NCBI GenBank assembly: GCA_030834125.1
Contig: JAURFW010000007.1
Location: forward strand, 29,223-93,222
Direction: 5' to 3'
Source of the DNA: Bacteroidota bacterium
Lineage (GTDB): Bacteria > Bacteroidota > Bacteroidia > NS11-12g > UBA955
DNA length: 64,000 nt
Shown here one piece after another: positions 17,721 through 27,029 of this stretch. How positions within the stretch are numbered: position 1 is the first letter of the stretch; every line of letters begins with the position of its first letter. Position numbers and translations under genes: made by a program. The notes under the pieces were generated by a model. It made no database searches. It saw only the letters and a list, made by a program, of their open reading frames with translations, and was not told where the DNA came from.

Positions 17721-18904
17721 GGATTTTAGTAGTTGGTAATAGAATACCATGGCCGCTGCATGATGGTGGTGCCATGGCGACTTATAACTTTCTCAAAAGT
17801 CTATCTATTAATCATCAGTTAACGTTCTTTTCCTACAACACTAAAAAACATTTTAACGATAAAAAATCAATCCAAGATAACTTCAACTTTTGTGAGGTTG
17901 AAACTTATGAATTGGACGCAACACCTAATAATAAAAAAGCAATATTCAACACAATTACTAGTAGTGAAAGCTATTTTTTAAGTAGATATAGAAGTTTCAA
18001 AGCTGAAGTGCAATTATCTGAGTTACTAAAAAGAGGTAATTTTGATTTAGTAATAATTGAGGGATTGTATTCAGCTAAGTTCTTGCCGGTAATTAGAAAA
18101 TTTTCCGAAGTGCCCGTGGTTTACAGAGCACATAATGTTGAATCAGAGATTTGGGGAAGAAATACCTTAAACAGTAAGAGTTTTTTAAAGAAAAACTTTC
18201 TTAATATTCAATCTAAACGATTGCAAAGTGAAGAATTGGAGTTTATAAAAAGTGTAGATGCCATTATTAGTATTTCCCCTTCAGATTCAAACTACTTCAG
18301 GAAAAATTCTAAATCACAATTATTTCAGTATTTACCCGGTTTTCCGTGGCTAATAAAAGAAAAATCTAAATTACAACCTTTACGAGTTTTTCATATAGGT
18401 TCAATGGAATGGGAAGCAAATAACGAGGCTGTAAATTGGTTTTTAAGAAAGATTTGGCCTTTGATATTGAGTGTTTTTCCGAATGCTGAATTTCATGTTG
18501 CAGGGAAAGGGTTGAGTAAAAGTGATAATAGATTTTTTATGAAAGGCGTATTTAATCATGGGGAAATTAAGGATGCTGAGGAATTTATGATTAATCATGG
18601 AGTTTGTGTAGTCCCCTTAAAAGCGGGAAGTGGTATTCGTATGAAATTGCTGCAGGCCATGTCTTTGTGCATTCCGTGTGTATCTACTACTATTGGAGCG
18701 CAAGGAATAGAGCTTAATAATAATCCAATACTCGTAGCAGATGACTCAGAAACATTCGCAAAACAAGTAGTTGCATTACTATCAGACCACAGAAAAGCAA
18801 TTGAATTAGGTAAAACTGCCCAAAAATATATCGAAACATACCACAGCGAGCCGAAGAACTTGGAGGAACTCAATATTTTTTTACAACAAGTTACCCACCA
18901 TTAA
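17717..18904 (+). CDS. Glycosyltransferase, GT4 family (GT-B fold)
   Basis: The product of 395 residues opens with MRILVVGNRIPWPLHDGGA, the glycine-rich acceptor-side start of GT-B transferases. The C-terminal half carries the donor-site blocks RVFHIGSMEWEANNEAVNWFL, AEFHVAGKG and VCVVPLKAGSGIRMKLLQAMSLCIPCVST, the last corresponding to the Glu-containing GT4 motif in a variant form. I use the ATG at 17717 because it overlaps the LptF/G stop (ATGA) and starts exactly at the family N-terminus. Coupling to an LPS-export permease suggests a job in lipopolysaccharide or capsule sugar assembly, which is inference. Its end overlaps the converging GNAT gene by 14 bp. Confidence 0.88.
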   Translation: MRILVVGNRIPWPLHDGGAMATYNFLKSLSINHQLTFFSYNTKKHFNDKKSIQDNFNFCEVETYELDATPNNKKAIFNTITSSESYFLSRYRSFKAEVQLSELLKRGNFDLVIIEGLYSAKFLPVIRKFSEVPVVYRAHNVESEIWGRNTLNSKSFLKKNFLNIQSKRLQSEELEFIKSVDAIISISPSDSNYFRKNSKSQLFQYLPGFPWLIKEKSKLQPLRVFHIGSMEWEANNEAVNWFLRKIWPLILSVFPNAEFHVAGKGLSKSDNRFFMKGVFNHGEIKDAEEFMINHGVCVVPLKAGSGIRMKLLQAMSLCIPCVSTTIGAQGIELNNNPILVADDSETFAKQVVALLSDHRKAIELGKTAQKYIETYHSEPKNLEELNIFLQQVTHH

Positions 18905-19316
18905 AAATCATTTTGTAGTGGTCAATTCCAGCTTCTACAAATAATGATCCTGTGCGTTCAAATCCCAAATCAACATAGAAAGTTTCTGCATGAGTTTGAG
19001 AATGCAAATAAATAGTTTCACCCGTAGATTTTAGTGCATCTAAACAAGCATTTACTAAAGCCTTACCAATTCCTTTTCCTCTGTAGTTATCAAGCACTGC
19101 AAAGCGTTCCAGCTTCCAGCCAAAATCAGTCTTTCTGTACCTGCATGTACCAACAGTAATGCCATTAATTCTAGCTCTTAAATGAGTAGCGGTGGCATCA
19201 AATTTATCGTATTCTTCATCTGGTGGACAATTCTGTCCTATCACGAAAACTATCCTACGTACATCGAAGGTTTCTACTAGCTCTGAGGGGGAGGAAATCT
19301 CTTTAATCTCAATCAT
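18891..19316 (-). CDS. GNAT family N-acetyltransferase
   Basis: This small acetyl-CoA-dependent acyltransferase has 141 residues. The GNAT core is clear: strand ATHLRARINGITVGTCRYRK, motif A WKLERFAVLDNYRGKGIGKALVNACLDAL with the pyrophosphate-binding RGKGIG at about 80-85, and HSQTHAETFYVDLGFERTG near the end. It resembles YjcF/ElaA-type stand-alone acetyltransferases; the substrate is unknown. It is transcribed divergently from the aldolase gene, from a 52-bp intergenic region that contains opposed promoter boxes, and converges with the glycosyltransferase. Confidence 0.9.
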   Translation of the reverse strand: MIEIKEISSPSELVETFDVRRIVFVIGQNCPPDEEYDKFDATATHLRARINGITVGTCRYRKTDFGWKLERFAVLDNYRGKGIGKALVNACLDALKSTGETIYLHSQTHAETFYVDLGFERTGSLFVEAGIDHYKMIFNGG

Positions 19317-19329
19317 CCGGAAAAATGGT

Positions 19330-19337
19330 TAAATTTG
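19330..19337 (+). promoter_or_regulatory. -7 box (TAAATTTG) of the aldolase gene
   Basis: TAAATTTG matches TAnnTTTG and lies 31 nt before the aldolase ATG. It faces the GNAT box at 19340-19347. Confidence 0.4.
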
Positions 19338-19339
19338 CT

Positions 19340-19347
19340 CAAAATTA
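19340..19347 (-). promoter_or_regulatory. -7 box (TAATTTTG) of the GNAT gene
   Basis: The minus strand reads TAATTTTG, matching TAnnTTTG, 23 nt before the GNAT ATG. It faces the aldolase promoter box two bases away. Confidence 0.4.
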
Positions 19348-19368
19348 ATAACTAAAAGCTAGAAAGTA

Positions 19369-20427
19369 ATGTCGCAAACCAACGTTGCCCAACTATTAGG
19401 AAAAGATGCTGAGTATTTACTTGGCCATGAATGTAAAACCATCTCTAAGGAATCTATTCATTTACCAGGAGAAGATTTTATTGATAGAGTTTTCTCACAA
19501 ACTAATCGCAGTCCGCAAGTATTGCGTTCATTACAATCACTGTATGGTAATGGTAGATTGGCGAATACAGGTTACTTGAGTATTCTTCCTGTAGATCAAG
19601 GAATTGAACATAGCGCAGGTTCCTCTTTTGCTCCAAATCCAATTTATTTTGATCCAGAAAATATCATTAAGTTAGCAATTGATGGCGGATGTAATGCCGT
19701 AGCTTCAACTTATGGAGTTTTGGCAATGAACTCTAGAAAGTATGCTCATAAGATCCCGTTTGTTGTTAAAATAAATCATAATGAATTTTTATCCTACCCC
19801 AATACCTACAATCAAATTATGTTTGGTTCCGTTCGTGATGCCTGGAATTTAGGTGCTGCTGCAGTTGGAGCAACTATTTATTTCGGTAGTGAAGATAGTT
19901 CACGTCAAATAATTGAAGTCGCTCAAGCTTTTGAAGAAGCTCATTCATTAGGAATGGCAACTATTTTATGGTGCTATACAAGAAATAGTGGATTTAAAGT
20001 AGACGGTATTGATTATCATACATCAGCGGATTTGTCCAGCCAAGCAAATCATTTAGGGGTAACAATTCAAGCAGACATTATCAAGCAAAAAATGCCAACT
20101 AACAATGGAGGGTATTTAGCTACAAAACACGGAAAGACCCATGATAAAGTATATTCTGAACTAACAACGAATCATCCGATTGATTTAACCCGTTATCAAG
20201 TGGCAAACTGTTATATGGGTAGAGCTGGTTTAATTAATTCAGGTGGTGAATCGAAAGGTCAAGGAGATATTGAGGAAGCTGTTTCTACAGCAGTAATAAA
20301 CAAGAGAGCGGGAGGTTCTGGATTGATTTTAGGTAGAAAAGCATTCCAAAAACCATTTGCGGAAGGTGTACAGTTATTGAATTCCGTTCAAGATGTATAT
20401 CTAGATAATTTAGTCACAATCGCTTAA
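19369..20427 (+). CDS. fbaB: Class I fructose-bisphosphate aldolase (FbaB/DhnA type)
   Basis: This enzyme interconverts fructose 1,6-bisphosphate with dihydroxyacetone phosphate and glyceraldehyde 3-phosphate through a lysine Schiff base. The 352 residues match the DhnA-like class I family: [19 protein letters not shown] at ~75-93, [48 protein letters not shown], and [11 protein letters not shown], where the candidate Schiff-base lysine lies by family comparison. The late [14 protein letters not shown] and [18 protein letters not shown] blocks bind phosphate. Start choice is firm since no earlier in-frame ATG exists. accD follows after 10 bp, so the two may be co-transcribed. Confidence 0.93.
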   Translation: MSQTNVAQLLGKDAEYLLGHECKTISKESIHLPGEDFIDRVFSQTNRSPQVLRSLQSLYGNGRLANTGYLSILPVDQGIEHSAGSSFAPNPIYFDPENIIKLAIDGGCNAVASTYGVLAMNSRKYAHKIPFVVKINHNEFLSYPNTYNQIMFGSVRDAWNLGAAAVGATIYFGSEDSSRQIIEVAQAFEEAHSLGMATILWCYTRNSGFKVDGIDYHTSADLSSQANHLGVTIQADIIKQKMPTNNGGYLATKHGKTHDKVYSELTTNHPIDLTRYQVANCYMGRAGLINSGGESKGQGDIEEAVSTAVINKRAGGSGLILGRKAFQKPFAEGVQLLNSVQDVYLDNLVTIA

Positions 20428-20437
20428 CAACTGGATT

Positions 20438-21334
20438 ATGCCACATTCCGAATTTGATGAGTTCGACCAGGATCCTTCCGAATCTAAGTGGTATTTACGA
20501 ACTCTTTCTGGGATTCTAACAAAGACCAAAGATAAAAAGCCTACGCCTGACGGGTTATGGGAGAAGTGTAGACGATGTAAGGAAGTATTTCCAACCAAGG
20601 ATTGGATAGATAACCTTTATGTTTGCGAAGCTTGTGGTTATCATGATAGAATAGGGTCTAATGAATACTTCGAGATTCTTTTTGATAAAAACAAATTCGA
20701 AGAAATTAATGTTGGACTTAGCAGCGGAGATCCGCTTGATTTCGTTGATTCTGCACCTTATAAAGATCGCATTTCTGTAGCAATTAAAAAAACTGGCTTA
20801 AATGATGCTGTTCGTACGGCGCATGGAAAGCTAAACGGCAAGAAATTAATGATTGCCTGTATGGATTTTAATTTCATTGGTGGGTCTATGGGTTCAGTAG
20901 TTGGAGAGAAGATTGCAAGAGCAATTGATTTTTCAATTGAAAATAAAGTGCCTTTTCTCATGATTTCCAAATCTGGTGGTGCACGTATGATGGAGGCCGC
21001 ATTTTCATTAATGCAAATGGCAAAAACTTCTGCTAAACTTGCATTACTAAACAAAGCAGGGGTTCCATATTTATCTTTAATGACCAATCCTACCACTGGC
21101 GGAGTAACAGCTTCTTATGCTATGCTAGGTGATTTTAATATCGCTGAACCAGAAGCATTAATTGGTTTTGCAGGTCCGAGGGTTATTAGAGAAACTATAG
21201 GTAAAGACTTGCCAAAAGGATTTCAAAGCTCTGAGTTCTTGCTCGAGCATGGATTTTTAGATTTTATCGTCGAAAGAAAAAATCTTAAAGAAAAGCTAAG
21301 TACATTATTAAGCATCATTTGGAATAAAAAATAA
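20438..21334 (+). CDS. accD: Acetyl-CoA carboxylase carboxyltransferase subunit beta
   Basis: AccD is half of the carboxyltransferase that makes malonyl-CoA for fatty acid synthesis. The protein has 298 residues with the N-terminal zinc ribbon (C44, C47, C63, C66 in CRRC and CEAC) and the crotonase-like carboxyltransferase core: [70 protein letters not shown] and [11 protein letters not shown]. Length and motifs are ordinary for the family. It lies 10 bp after the aldolase gene and 14 bp before gcvH. accA is not in the window. Confidence 0.97.
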   Translation: MPHSEFDEFDQDPSESKWYLRTLSGILTKTKDKKPTPDGLWEKCRRCKEVFPTKDWIDNLYVCEACGYHDRIGSNEYFEILFDKNKFEEINVGLSSGDPLDFVDSAPYKDRISVAIKKTGLNDAVRTAHGKLNGKKLMIACMDFNFIGGSMGSVVGEKIARAIDFSIENKVPFLMISKSGGARMMEAAFSLMQMAKTSAKLALLNKAGVPYLSLMTNPTTGGVTASYAMLGDFNIAEPEALIGFAGPRVIRETIGKDLPKGFQSSEFLLEHGFLDFIVERKNLKEKLSTLLSIIWNKK

Positions 21335-21348
21335 TTAATACATACAAT

Positions 21349-21729
21349 ATGAATTTCCCAAGCAATTTAAAGTACACAAAAGACCATGAGTGGATTTTAG
21401 TGGAAGGTGATCAAGCAACAGTTGGAATTACAGATTTTGCTCAAAGTGAATTAGGTGATTTAGTTTTCGTTGATATTTCAACAGAAGGTGAATCCTTATC
21501 TCATGGAGATGTATTTGGATCAGTTGAAGCGGTAAAGACGGTAAGTGACTTGTATATGCCAGTAACTGGTGAAGTATTAGAAGTAAACAGTAATCTAGAC
21601 TCAGCTCCTGAAACAGTTAACAGCGATCCTTATGGTGAAGGTTGGATGGTGAAAATTAAATTATCCGACGTTTCTGAATTAAACGATTTGTTATCAGCTG
21701 ATGATTATAAATCATTAGTAGGTGAATAA
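21349..21729 (+). CDS. gcvH: Glycine cleavage system H protein
   Basis: GcvH is the lipoyl-carrying shuttle of the glycine cleavage system, moving the aminomethyl group between the P and T proteins. The 126 residues are the standard length. The lipoylation site is K63 in [15 protein letters not shown], followed by the conserved GEVLEVN and the C-terminal [10 protein letters not shown]. It sits 14 bp after accD and overlaps the VanZ-like gene by 8 bp. The P and T protein genes are elsewhere. Confidence 0.97.
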   Translation: MNFPSNLKYTKDHEWILVEGDQATVGITDFAQSELGDLVFVDISTEGESLSHGDVFGSVEAVKTVSDLYMPVTGEVLEVNSNLDSAPETVNSDPYGEGWMVKIKLSDVSELNDLLSADDYKSLVGE

Positions 21730-22105
21730 ACAACGTACTAAAATTAGAATAGTTCGTGCCTCTGCATATCTGTGGGGGCTTTTTTGTTTTTTTTTATTAC
21801 TTAAACCAAATTTAAAAAGTACTGTAGTTTTACCACAATGGTTGATCATTTTCCCTGTAGACAAGATTGTGCATTTTACACTTTGGTTTATTTGGATAAG
21901 TTTGTATGAGTATTCTAAGCCATCAGTTTTTATAAAACCATTATATTTTTACTTGTGGGTGGTGATAAGTATTCCTCTTTCAGAGTGGTTGCAGTATTAC
22001 ATGAATTGGGGCCGAACCGCTGATTTTTTTGATATATTGGCCGATGTAATCGGACTGTTGTTTGGGTTATTAATAACTAGATTTTTAAAAAATAAAGCAC
22101 CCTAA
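21722..22105 (+). CDS. VanZ-like family membrane protein
   Basis: This integral membrane protein of 127 residues starts with GTG and overlaps the gcvH stop by 8 bp. Visible segments are [13 protein letters not shown] (helix 1), [21 protein letters not shown] with the VanZ-typical DKIVHF motif, [22 protein letters not shown] and [23 protein letters not shown], matching the conserved R-x-x-D-x-x-D pattern of the family. VanZ relatives have been linked to teicoplanin resistance and envelope physiology, but the biochemical role is unknown. No ATG precedes the first helix, so GTG is required. Confidence 0.85.
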   Translation: MNKQRTKIRIVRASAYLWGLFCFFLLLKPNLKSTVVLPQWLIIFPVDKIVHFTLWFIWISLYEYSKPSVFIKPLYFYLWVVISIPLSEWLQYYMNWGRTADFFDILADVIGLLFGLLITRFLKNKAP

Positions 22106-22116
22106 AGAGGGTGCTT
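22096..22116. terminator. Rho-independent terminator between VanZ gene and tRNA-Cys
   Basis: AGCACCC-TAAA-GAGGGTGCT forms a perfect 7-bp stem with a four-base loop, flanked by A-rich sequence on the left and a weak T-run on the right. It can serve the VanZ transcript and, read on the minus strand with its T-rich flank, the tRNA. Confidence 0.7.
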
Positions 22117-22120
22117 ATCG

Positions 22121-22191
22121 AGGTCGGAACCGGATTCGAACCGGTGTAGAAGGTTTTGCAGACCTCTGCCTAGCCGCTCGGCCATCCGACC
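22121..22191 (-). tRNA. tRNA-Cys (anticodon GCA)
   Basis: The minus strand folds as a 71-nt cloverleaf: acceptor stem GGTCGGA/TCCGACC, D arm GCC...GGC, anticodon stem GAGGT/ACCTT around the loop CTGCAAA with anticodon GCA, and T arm ACCGG-TTCGAAT-CCGGT. No CCA is encoded, so it must be added after transcription. Confidence 0.97.
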
Positions 22192-22240
22192 TTTTCAGGA
22201 GTGCAAAAATAATTGATTATACCATCATTCACAAACAATA

Positions 22241-22924
22241 TTAAAGATTAATTATTCTTCCATCTGACATTGTAATTATCCGGTCTGTTCTTTTTGCGAA
22301 GTCTTCATCATGAGTAACAATTAATAGGGTAGTATTAAACTCCTCGATCATCTCTTTAAATAAATGAAATACCGTGTCTGCATTCTTTGAATCTAAATTT
22401 CCTGTTGGTTCATCACCCATTATTATCAAAGGTTCGTTGATTAGTGCTCTTGCAATTGCTACTCTTTGTTTTTGTCCGCCTGAAACTTGGGTGGCTTTTT
22501 TTCTTGCAAGTTCTTGAATATCCAAAAGTTTTAGTTTTTCAATTGCTTTATGCTCAATTTGATCTCGAGGGTATTTGCCGAGTTTTAGTGCGGGCATCAT
22601 TACATTTTCCAAAATGCTAAACTCCGGTAATAAATAGTGAAACTGAAACACAAACCCTATGTATTCATTACGAATTCTGGCTAATTCATTATGAGATTGT
22701 TGGGATAAATTAATTCCATTTAACTTAATATGACCTTCATAATCAGTATCCATTGTGCTCAAAATGTATAATAATGTACTTTTACCGCAGCCAGATTTTC
22801 CCATAATTGAGACATACTCACCTTTATAAAGATCAAAATTTATATCTCTCAGAACCTGTATCGTAGTTGGGTCATGAAAAAACTTATTTAACTCTCTGAC
22901 TTTTAATAATTCCTCTTTTGCCAT
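22241..22924 (-). CDS. ABC transporter ATP-binding protein (LolD/MacB type)
   Basis: This 227-residue ATPase energises the FtsX-like permease encoded just upstream. It has Walker A GKSGCGKST, the Q-loop FVFQFHYLLPEFSILENVMMP, signature VSGGQKQR, Walker B LIIMGDEPTG, the D-loop NLDS and the switch His in IVTHD. The FQFHYLLPEFSILENV region is typical of LolD/MacB-type ATPases that drive mechanotransmission rather than substrate passage across the inner membrane. The ATG at 22922-22924 lies 2 bp after the permease stop; a GTG two codons earlier overlaps that stop. It is the last gene of the adaptor-permease-ATPase operon. Confidence 0.93.
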   Translation of the reverse strand: MAKEELLKVRELNKFFHDPTTIQVLRDINFDLYKGEYVSIMGKSGCGKSTLLYILSTMDTDYEGHIKLNGINLSQQSHNELARIRNEYIGFVFQFHYLLPEFSILENVMMPALKLGKYPRDQIEHKAIEKLKLLDIQELARKKATQVSGGQKQRVAIARALINEPLIIMGDEPTGNLDSKNADTVFHLFKEMIEEFNTTLLIVTHDEDFAKRTDRIITMSDGRIINL

Positions 22925-22926
22925 TA

Positions 22927-24192
22927 TCACTGTCCTCTTAAGATTTCAACTGGATCAATTTTACTTGCCTTTCTTGCCGGTAAATAACCCGCAAAAAATG
23001 TTGTTACCATTGCAAATATTCCACCTCCTATATAAAACCAAGGATCAAAATTTACTGGAAAAGTTTTTATTGTCGGAAGAGCTTCCGTTTCAAAAGGAGC
23101 GTTGTCAATAACATGCGACATTCCAAATCCTGCCAAAAGACCAATACTTCCACCCATAAGGCCAATTAATAATGCTTGGTAAATAAATATTCGTTTTACG
23201 TCAGACCCGGAGAAGCCTGTAGCCTTTAATATTGCGATATCGTTCATTTTTTCATAGATAAGCATATTCAGGATATTGTAAATTCCAAACCCAGCAACAA
23301 TTAATAGGGTTATAGATACTGCGTACGTTATCAAATTCCTGATGGATGTGCCTGTATCAAACTGTGCATTTGCTCTATGAATATCAATTGCGTGAACTCC
23401 AAATAAATCCTCCAATTCAGCAGCCATTTGAGTAGCATATTCAATATCATGAAGCTTAAAATGTATATCTGTAAAATATCCCGTTCCCTCACCAGCAGCA
23501 GATTGAGCTGCAGCAATATTTGCATAACTCTGAATATTATCGACTTCTGCAAGACCGCTTTGAAAAAGACCGACAATTTTAAGTTTAAATTCTTTCCCTT
23601 GAGGATTTACCATCGGAATGTAGTCTCCGATTTCAAGAGATAATTTTTTTGCAACACCCGCACCTAATATTATACCATTACTATTGTTTTTTAAATCAGT
23701 CGGACTACCATGTAATACGTAATCATCAAAATTGAAAAGCCGTGCTTCTTCCTCAGGGTTAATACCTAACAAATTACCATTCAATAATACCGAACCACTT
23801 TTGTAAAAAACACGAGCAGAAACTTGTGGTGTAATACCTTTTACTCTTTTATCAGACTCGTATCCCTCAATAATTCCAATTGAATTTCTTATAGATGAGC
23901 GTGCTGCTTTTGGTTTAATTGATTCAATTTTATGAAAAAATTTGTTATTCGGGTATTCCGAATTAGTTGTAATAGGTTGAGTTTCGCTAGGTTGAATTTC
24001 ATTGTATACTCTTACATGTGGTGTTCTATTTAAAATTAATCCATCCAATAGTCCATTTAATCCCGTCATGAAACTCATGAGTATGATAAAGGTACCAATG
24101 CCAAAAGTAACTCCTAGTGAAGCAATAACTGATTGTTTACGCTTTGCATAAACATGAGTGCGCGCTATTTTAAATAGGACTTTATTGCCCAT
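22927..24192 (-). CDS. FtsX-like ABC transporter permease (MacB/LolCE type)
   Basis: The 421-residue inner-membrane protein has the MacB/Lol topology: one N-terminal membrane helix (VIASLGVTFGIGTFIILMSFM), a large periplasmic domain (~45-270) and three C-terminal helices (ITLLIVAGFGIYNILNMLIYEK with the following NDIAILKATGFSGSDV block, ALLIGLMGGSIGLLAGF, and IGGGIFAMVTTFFAGYLPARKASKIDPVEILRG). The final PARKASKIDPVEILRG is a hallmark of FtsX-type exporters. The gene overlaps the upstream adaptor by 11 bp and the ATPase follows. The unit may export a lipoprotein, lipid or small molecule; the substrate cannot be read from sequence. Confidence 0.92.
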   Translation of the reverse strand: MGNKVLFKIARTHVYAKRKQSVIASLGVTFGIGTFIILMSFMTGLNGLLDGLILNRTPHVRVYNEIQPSETQPITTNSEYPNNKFFHKIESIKPKAARSSIRNSIGIIEGYESDKRVKGITPQVSARVFYKSGSVLLNGNLLGINPEEEARLFNFDDYVLHGSPTDLKNNSNGIILGAGVAKKLSLEIGDYIPMVNPQGKEFKLKIVGLFQSGLAEVDNIQSYANIAAAQSAAGEGTGYFTDIHFKLHDIEYATQMAAELEDLFGVHAIDIHRANAQFDTGTSIRNLITYAVSITLLIVAGFGIYNILNMLIYEKMNDIAILKATGFSGSDVKRIFIYQALLIGLMGGSIGLLAGFGMSHVIDNAPFETEALPTIKTFPVNFDPWFYIGGGIFAMVTTFFAGYLPARKASKIDPVEILRGQ

Positions 24193-25285
24193 CTTTAATT
24201 TCTTTAATCCTATCAGATTCGGTTAACCCACTGATTATTTCACTTTCAAGTTGATTTTTTAATCCAATTTTTACAGATTTTTCTCCGTCAGGAGTATAAA
24301 CAATACTATCTCCCTCAATCAGTCTATTGGGTAATACTAAAATATTATCTTTTCTATCAATGATTATATTACATTCTGCATTTAACCCTGGGTAAAGTAC
24401 AGGTATATCAGTAATAAATTTCCCCTCTGCTCTAAATGTTTGATTTCTAGCGTCTAGCAAAGGCCTTATTGAGGTTAATTTCGCTTTATAACTTTTTTCA
24501 TAAGCCTCTAATTTAACCCATACCTCCTGTCCCTCGCTAATCTTCGAAATATCCGCCTCATCAACTTCCATGACAATGGTAAAATCTTCATTTTTACCAA
24601 TAACTGCAAATGGCTGCTGAGGACTCACAATACTTCCCACTGCATTAGGTAAAGAATATACTTTTCCCGATCTGCAGGCGTAAATGTGAAACTTATTTGA
24701 ATTAGCTTCTGCAAGTTCAAAATTATTCTTTGACTGCCTTATGTTCGCAGTTATTTGCTCATTGAGTAAAGAAAATTTCTTTTTCGTAGCCTCATATATA
24801 CTTTTGCTTGATTTTGCTTTTAAAAGAATATTTTCTAACTGATTCTTGCTTCCAACATTTTTTTCAAAAAGCCTTTTTTGTCTACTTAAATTTAAGGAAT
24901 CTTGCCTCATTTGCTCCTCAAGTTGACTTAGCTGTATTGAAAGTTCTGAAAGCTGTGACTGGCCCGCAATCGCTAATTTATAGGATTCTCTGGCGTTATC
25001 AATATTTATATTTGGTATAAGTTGTTCAAGTTCAGCAATTTTATCTCCCGCCTTTACTTCAAATCCTTCCTTTACAAAATATTTTAGTAATCGACCACTA
25101 ACTTCAGTTCTATGTTCATATTGATCCGCTGATTCAATATGGGCACTCGCATATACAGAATGTATTAAGGTTTTCTTAACTGGTTGATGGTATTCAACTG
25201 ATTCAGTACATGATACAGATAATTGACTAATCAATACTACAAGCCCAAGTTTAATAATTAATGGCTTGAAATGGGTAGAAATCAT
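24182..25285 (-). CDS. HlyD/MacA-like adaptor lipoprotein of the ABC exporter
   Basis: This periplasmic adaptor of 367 residues has a lipoprotein signal (LVVLISQLSVSC; Cys at about residue 26). It shows the split lipoyl motif (EVSGRLLKYFVKEGFEVKAGDKI and later IYACRSGKVYSLPNAVGSIV), between them a coiled-coil hairpin rich in Gln, Leu and Lys (~95-190), then barrel segments and GLNAECNIIIDRKDNILVLP. It heads the adaptor-permease-ATPase operon, overlapping the permease by 11 bp. With those two proteins it should form a MacAB-like tripartite exporter that needs a separately encoded TolC channel. Confidence 0.9.
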   Translation of the reverse strand: MISTHFKPLIIKLGLVVLISQLSVSCTESVEYHQPVKKTLIHSVYASAHIESADQYEHRTEVSGRLLKYFVKEGFEVKAGDKIAELEQLIPNINIDNARESYKLAIAGQSQLSELSIQLSQLEEQMRQDSLNLSRQKRLFEKNVGSKNQLENILLKAKSSKSIYEATKKKFSLLNEQITANIRQSKNNFELAEANSNKFHIYACRSGKVYSLPNAVGSIVSPQQPFAVIGKNEDFTIVMEVDEADISKISEGQEVWVKLEAYEKSYKAKLTSIRPLLDARNQTFRAEGKFITDIPVLYPGLNAECNIIIDRKDNILVLPNRLIEGDSIVYTPDGEKSVKIGLKNQLESEIISGLTESDRIKEIKDGQ

Positions 25286-25332
25286 GAATCAAAGGTTGTA
25301 TAAAAAAACCAATAATTCAATGATAATAATCA

Positions 25333-27006
25333 CTAGCGGACTTTTTTACCGTCTATGTATGTATGCTTTACTTTTACGTTATTGAATTTTGACTCTTCAA
25401 TTTCCATAATGTCCTTGTTGAGAACAACAAAGTCCGCATATTTCCCAATTTCAATACTCCCTTTATAATCATCGGTGAATTCTGCACGTGCAGCCCAAAG
25501 AGTCATTCCTAATAAAGTCTGTTTTCTGCTTAAACACTGTTGGGGAAGAAACGCTTGCTTCAAATTACCAGAAAGATCTTTACGAAATACAGAAGAATAA
25601 AAAGTAGCGATTGGACTAATACCTTCTACAGGGAAATCTGTTCCTAATGCCACATAACCCATAGAGTCTAGCCAAGTTTTATAGGCATAAGCACCGTTCT
25701 TTGGGTTGTAATTGCTATTTGTATTGCAAATTCTATCAAAAGCCCATAGAGCATCAGAGGTTGCATGTGTTGGTTGGATTGACGGAATTACTCCATAATT
25801 ATGCAGTTTTGCAATATCATTAATATCAACAATTTGTGCATGCTCAATTCTCCATCTTGCATCAAAATCTGGAGCTAAGATTTTAGTGAAAACATCAATT
25901 ACAATTTTATTTGCACTATCCCCAATGGCATGAACACACGCCTGATAATTCTTTTGATATAAATAGGTACAATAATATCTGAATTCATTTGCGTTCATTA
26001 GTTGTAAACCTTTATGATGTACTCTATCGCAATAATCATGTTTTAAAAGAGCTCCACGTGAACCTAAAGCTCCATCCAAATAAAACTTCATAGAACGTAC
26101 TCGAAGTTTTTCAGATTGGGGGATATCATTTCTGCTAATGTGATTTAGATTTTCTTGATTGACACTCAACATAGCATTCACACGAATGGGTAATGCGCCA
26201 TTTGTTTGTTGATTATGAATGAATTGAATTTCATTATAACTCAAACCTGCCTCTGAAACTGAGGTAATACCAGATTTTAAAAGATCCTCAGTACCGCATT
26301 TTAAGGCCTTAATCATTACATCTTCATCCATATCCGGAATCATATCTTGAATCCAATCAGCCGCATTATCTATAAAAACTCCAGATGATTGTCCATTGCT
26401 TAGTTTGAGAATTTCTCCGCCTGTAATTATCGTATCATAATTCAAGTTTAAATGCTCTAATGCCGCCTTGTTTAGCCAAATGGCATGGCCATCTACACGG
26501 CTTAAGCAGGTTGGAATTTTGGTTGCTCCATTTAAATCTTCAAAATTCGGAAACTCCTGTACTTCCCAATTATTCTGATCCCAACCTCTTCCAACTATCC
26601 ACTTTCTCTTTTTATTTTTGCAAGCAAACTTTTTAAGTTTTTTACGAACCTCTATTTTTGAGGATGTACCAAATAATTGTAATTCTTCGGTTCCCCTGCA
26701 ATATGCAAGAAAATGGCAATGTGCATCATTAAAACCTGGGTATATGTACCCATTATGTTTAACCAAAGTTGCATCTGGAAAAGTCATTTTTGCTGAATCT
26801 AAGTTTCCAGTGAATTGGATTATACCTTTTTGGGTCACAAAACATTCAATAATATCAAAAGAATCATTTGCGCAATAAATTTTCTTAGCAGTATGAATTT
26901 CAATAGTTTGTTGTCCCCAACTTGTATTTATTGAAAATAAAAAGATAAAAATTTTCCAAACTTTTTGGGGGATAGTCATCTTAATATTGTTAGAATTAGT
27001 GAACAT
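25333..27006 (-). CDS. Secreted amidohydrolase (YtcJ-like metal-dependent hydrolase)
   Basis: This amidohydrolase-superfamily protein of 557 residues has a predicted signal peptide (WKIFIFLFSINTSWG). Metal-site motifs are YPGFNDAHCHFL (DxHxH type, ~90-100), YLDGALGSRGALL, VHAIGDSANK, RIEHAQI and ALGTDFPVEG, with a late GSIEIGKYADFVVLNKD typical of the composite-sandwich domain. The family cleaves N-acyl or amide bonds in varied small molecules; the substrate is unknown. Two starts are possible: Met at 27006, with a promoter-like box 5 nt upstream, or Met at 26979, which trims nine residues ahead of the signal peptide. It is divergent from the OB-fold gene and not clearly linked to other genes. 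Confidence 0.88.
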   Translation of the reverse strand: MFTNSNNIKMTIPQKVWKIFIFLFSINTSWGQQTIEIHTAKKIYCANDSFDIIECFVTQKGIIQFTGNLDSAKMTFPDATLVKHNGYIYPGFNDAHCHFLAYCRGTEELQLFGTSSKIEVRKKLKKFACKNKKRKWIVGRGWDQNNWEVQEFPNFEDLNGATKIPTCLSRVDGHAIWLNKAALEHLNLNYDTIITGGEILKLSNGQSSGVFIDNAADWIQDMIPDMDEDVMIKALKCGTEDLLKSGITSVSEAGLSYNEIQFIHNQQTNGALPIRVNAMLSVNQENLNHISRNDIPQSEKLRVRSMKFYLDGALGSRGALLKHDYCDRVHHKGLQLMNANEFRYYCTYLYQKNYQACVHAIGDSANKIVIDVFTKILAPDFDARWRIEHAQIVDINDIAKLHNYGVIPSIQPTHATSDALWAFDRICNTNSNYNPKNGAYAYKTWLDSMGYVALGTDFPVEGISPIATFYSSVFRKDLSGNLKQAFLPQQCLSRKQTLLGMTLWAARAEFTDDYKGSIEIGKYADFVVLNKDIMEIEESKFNNVKVKHTYIDGKKVR

Positions 27007-27011
27007 TGTAA

Positions 27012-27019
27012 CAAAACTA
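27012..27019 (-). promoter_or_regulatory. -7 box (TAGTTTTG) of the amidohydrolase gene
   Basis: The minus strand reads TAGTTTTG. It ends 5 nt before Met 27006 or 32 nt before Met 26979. It helps weigh the start: the near position would repeat the short spacing seen at other genes here. Confidence 0.4.
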
Positions 27020-27029
27020 AACCCTTATT

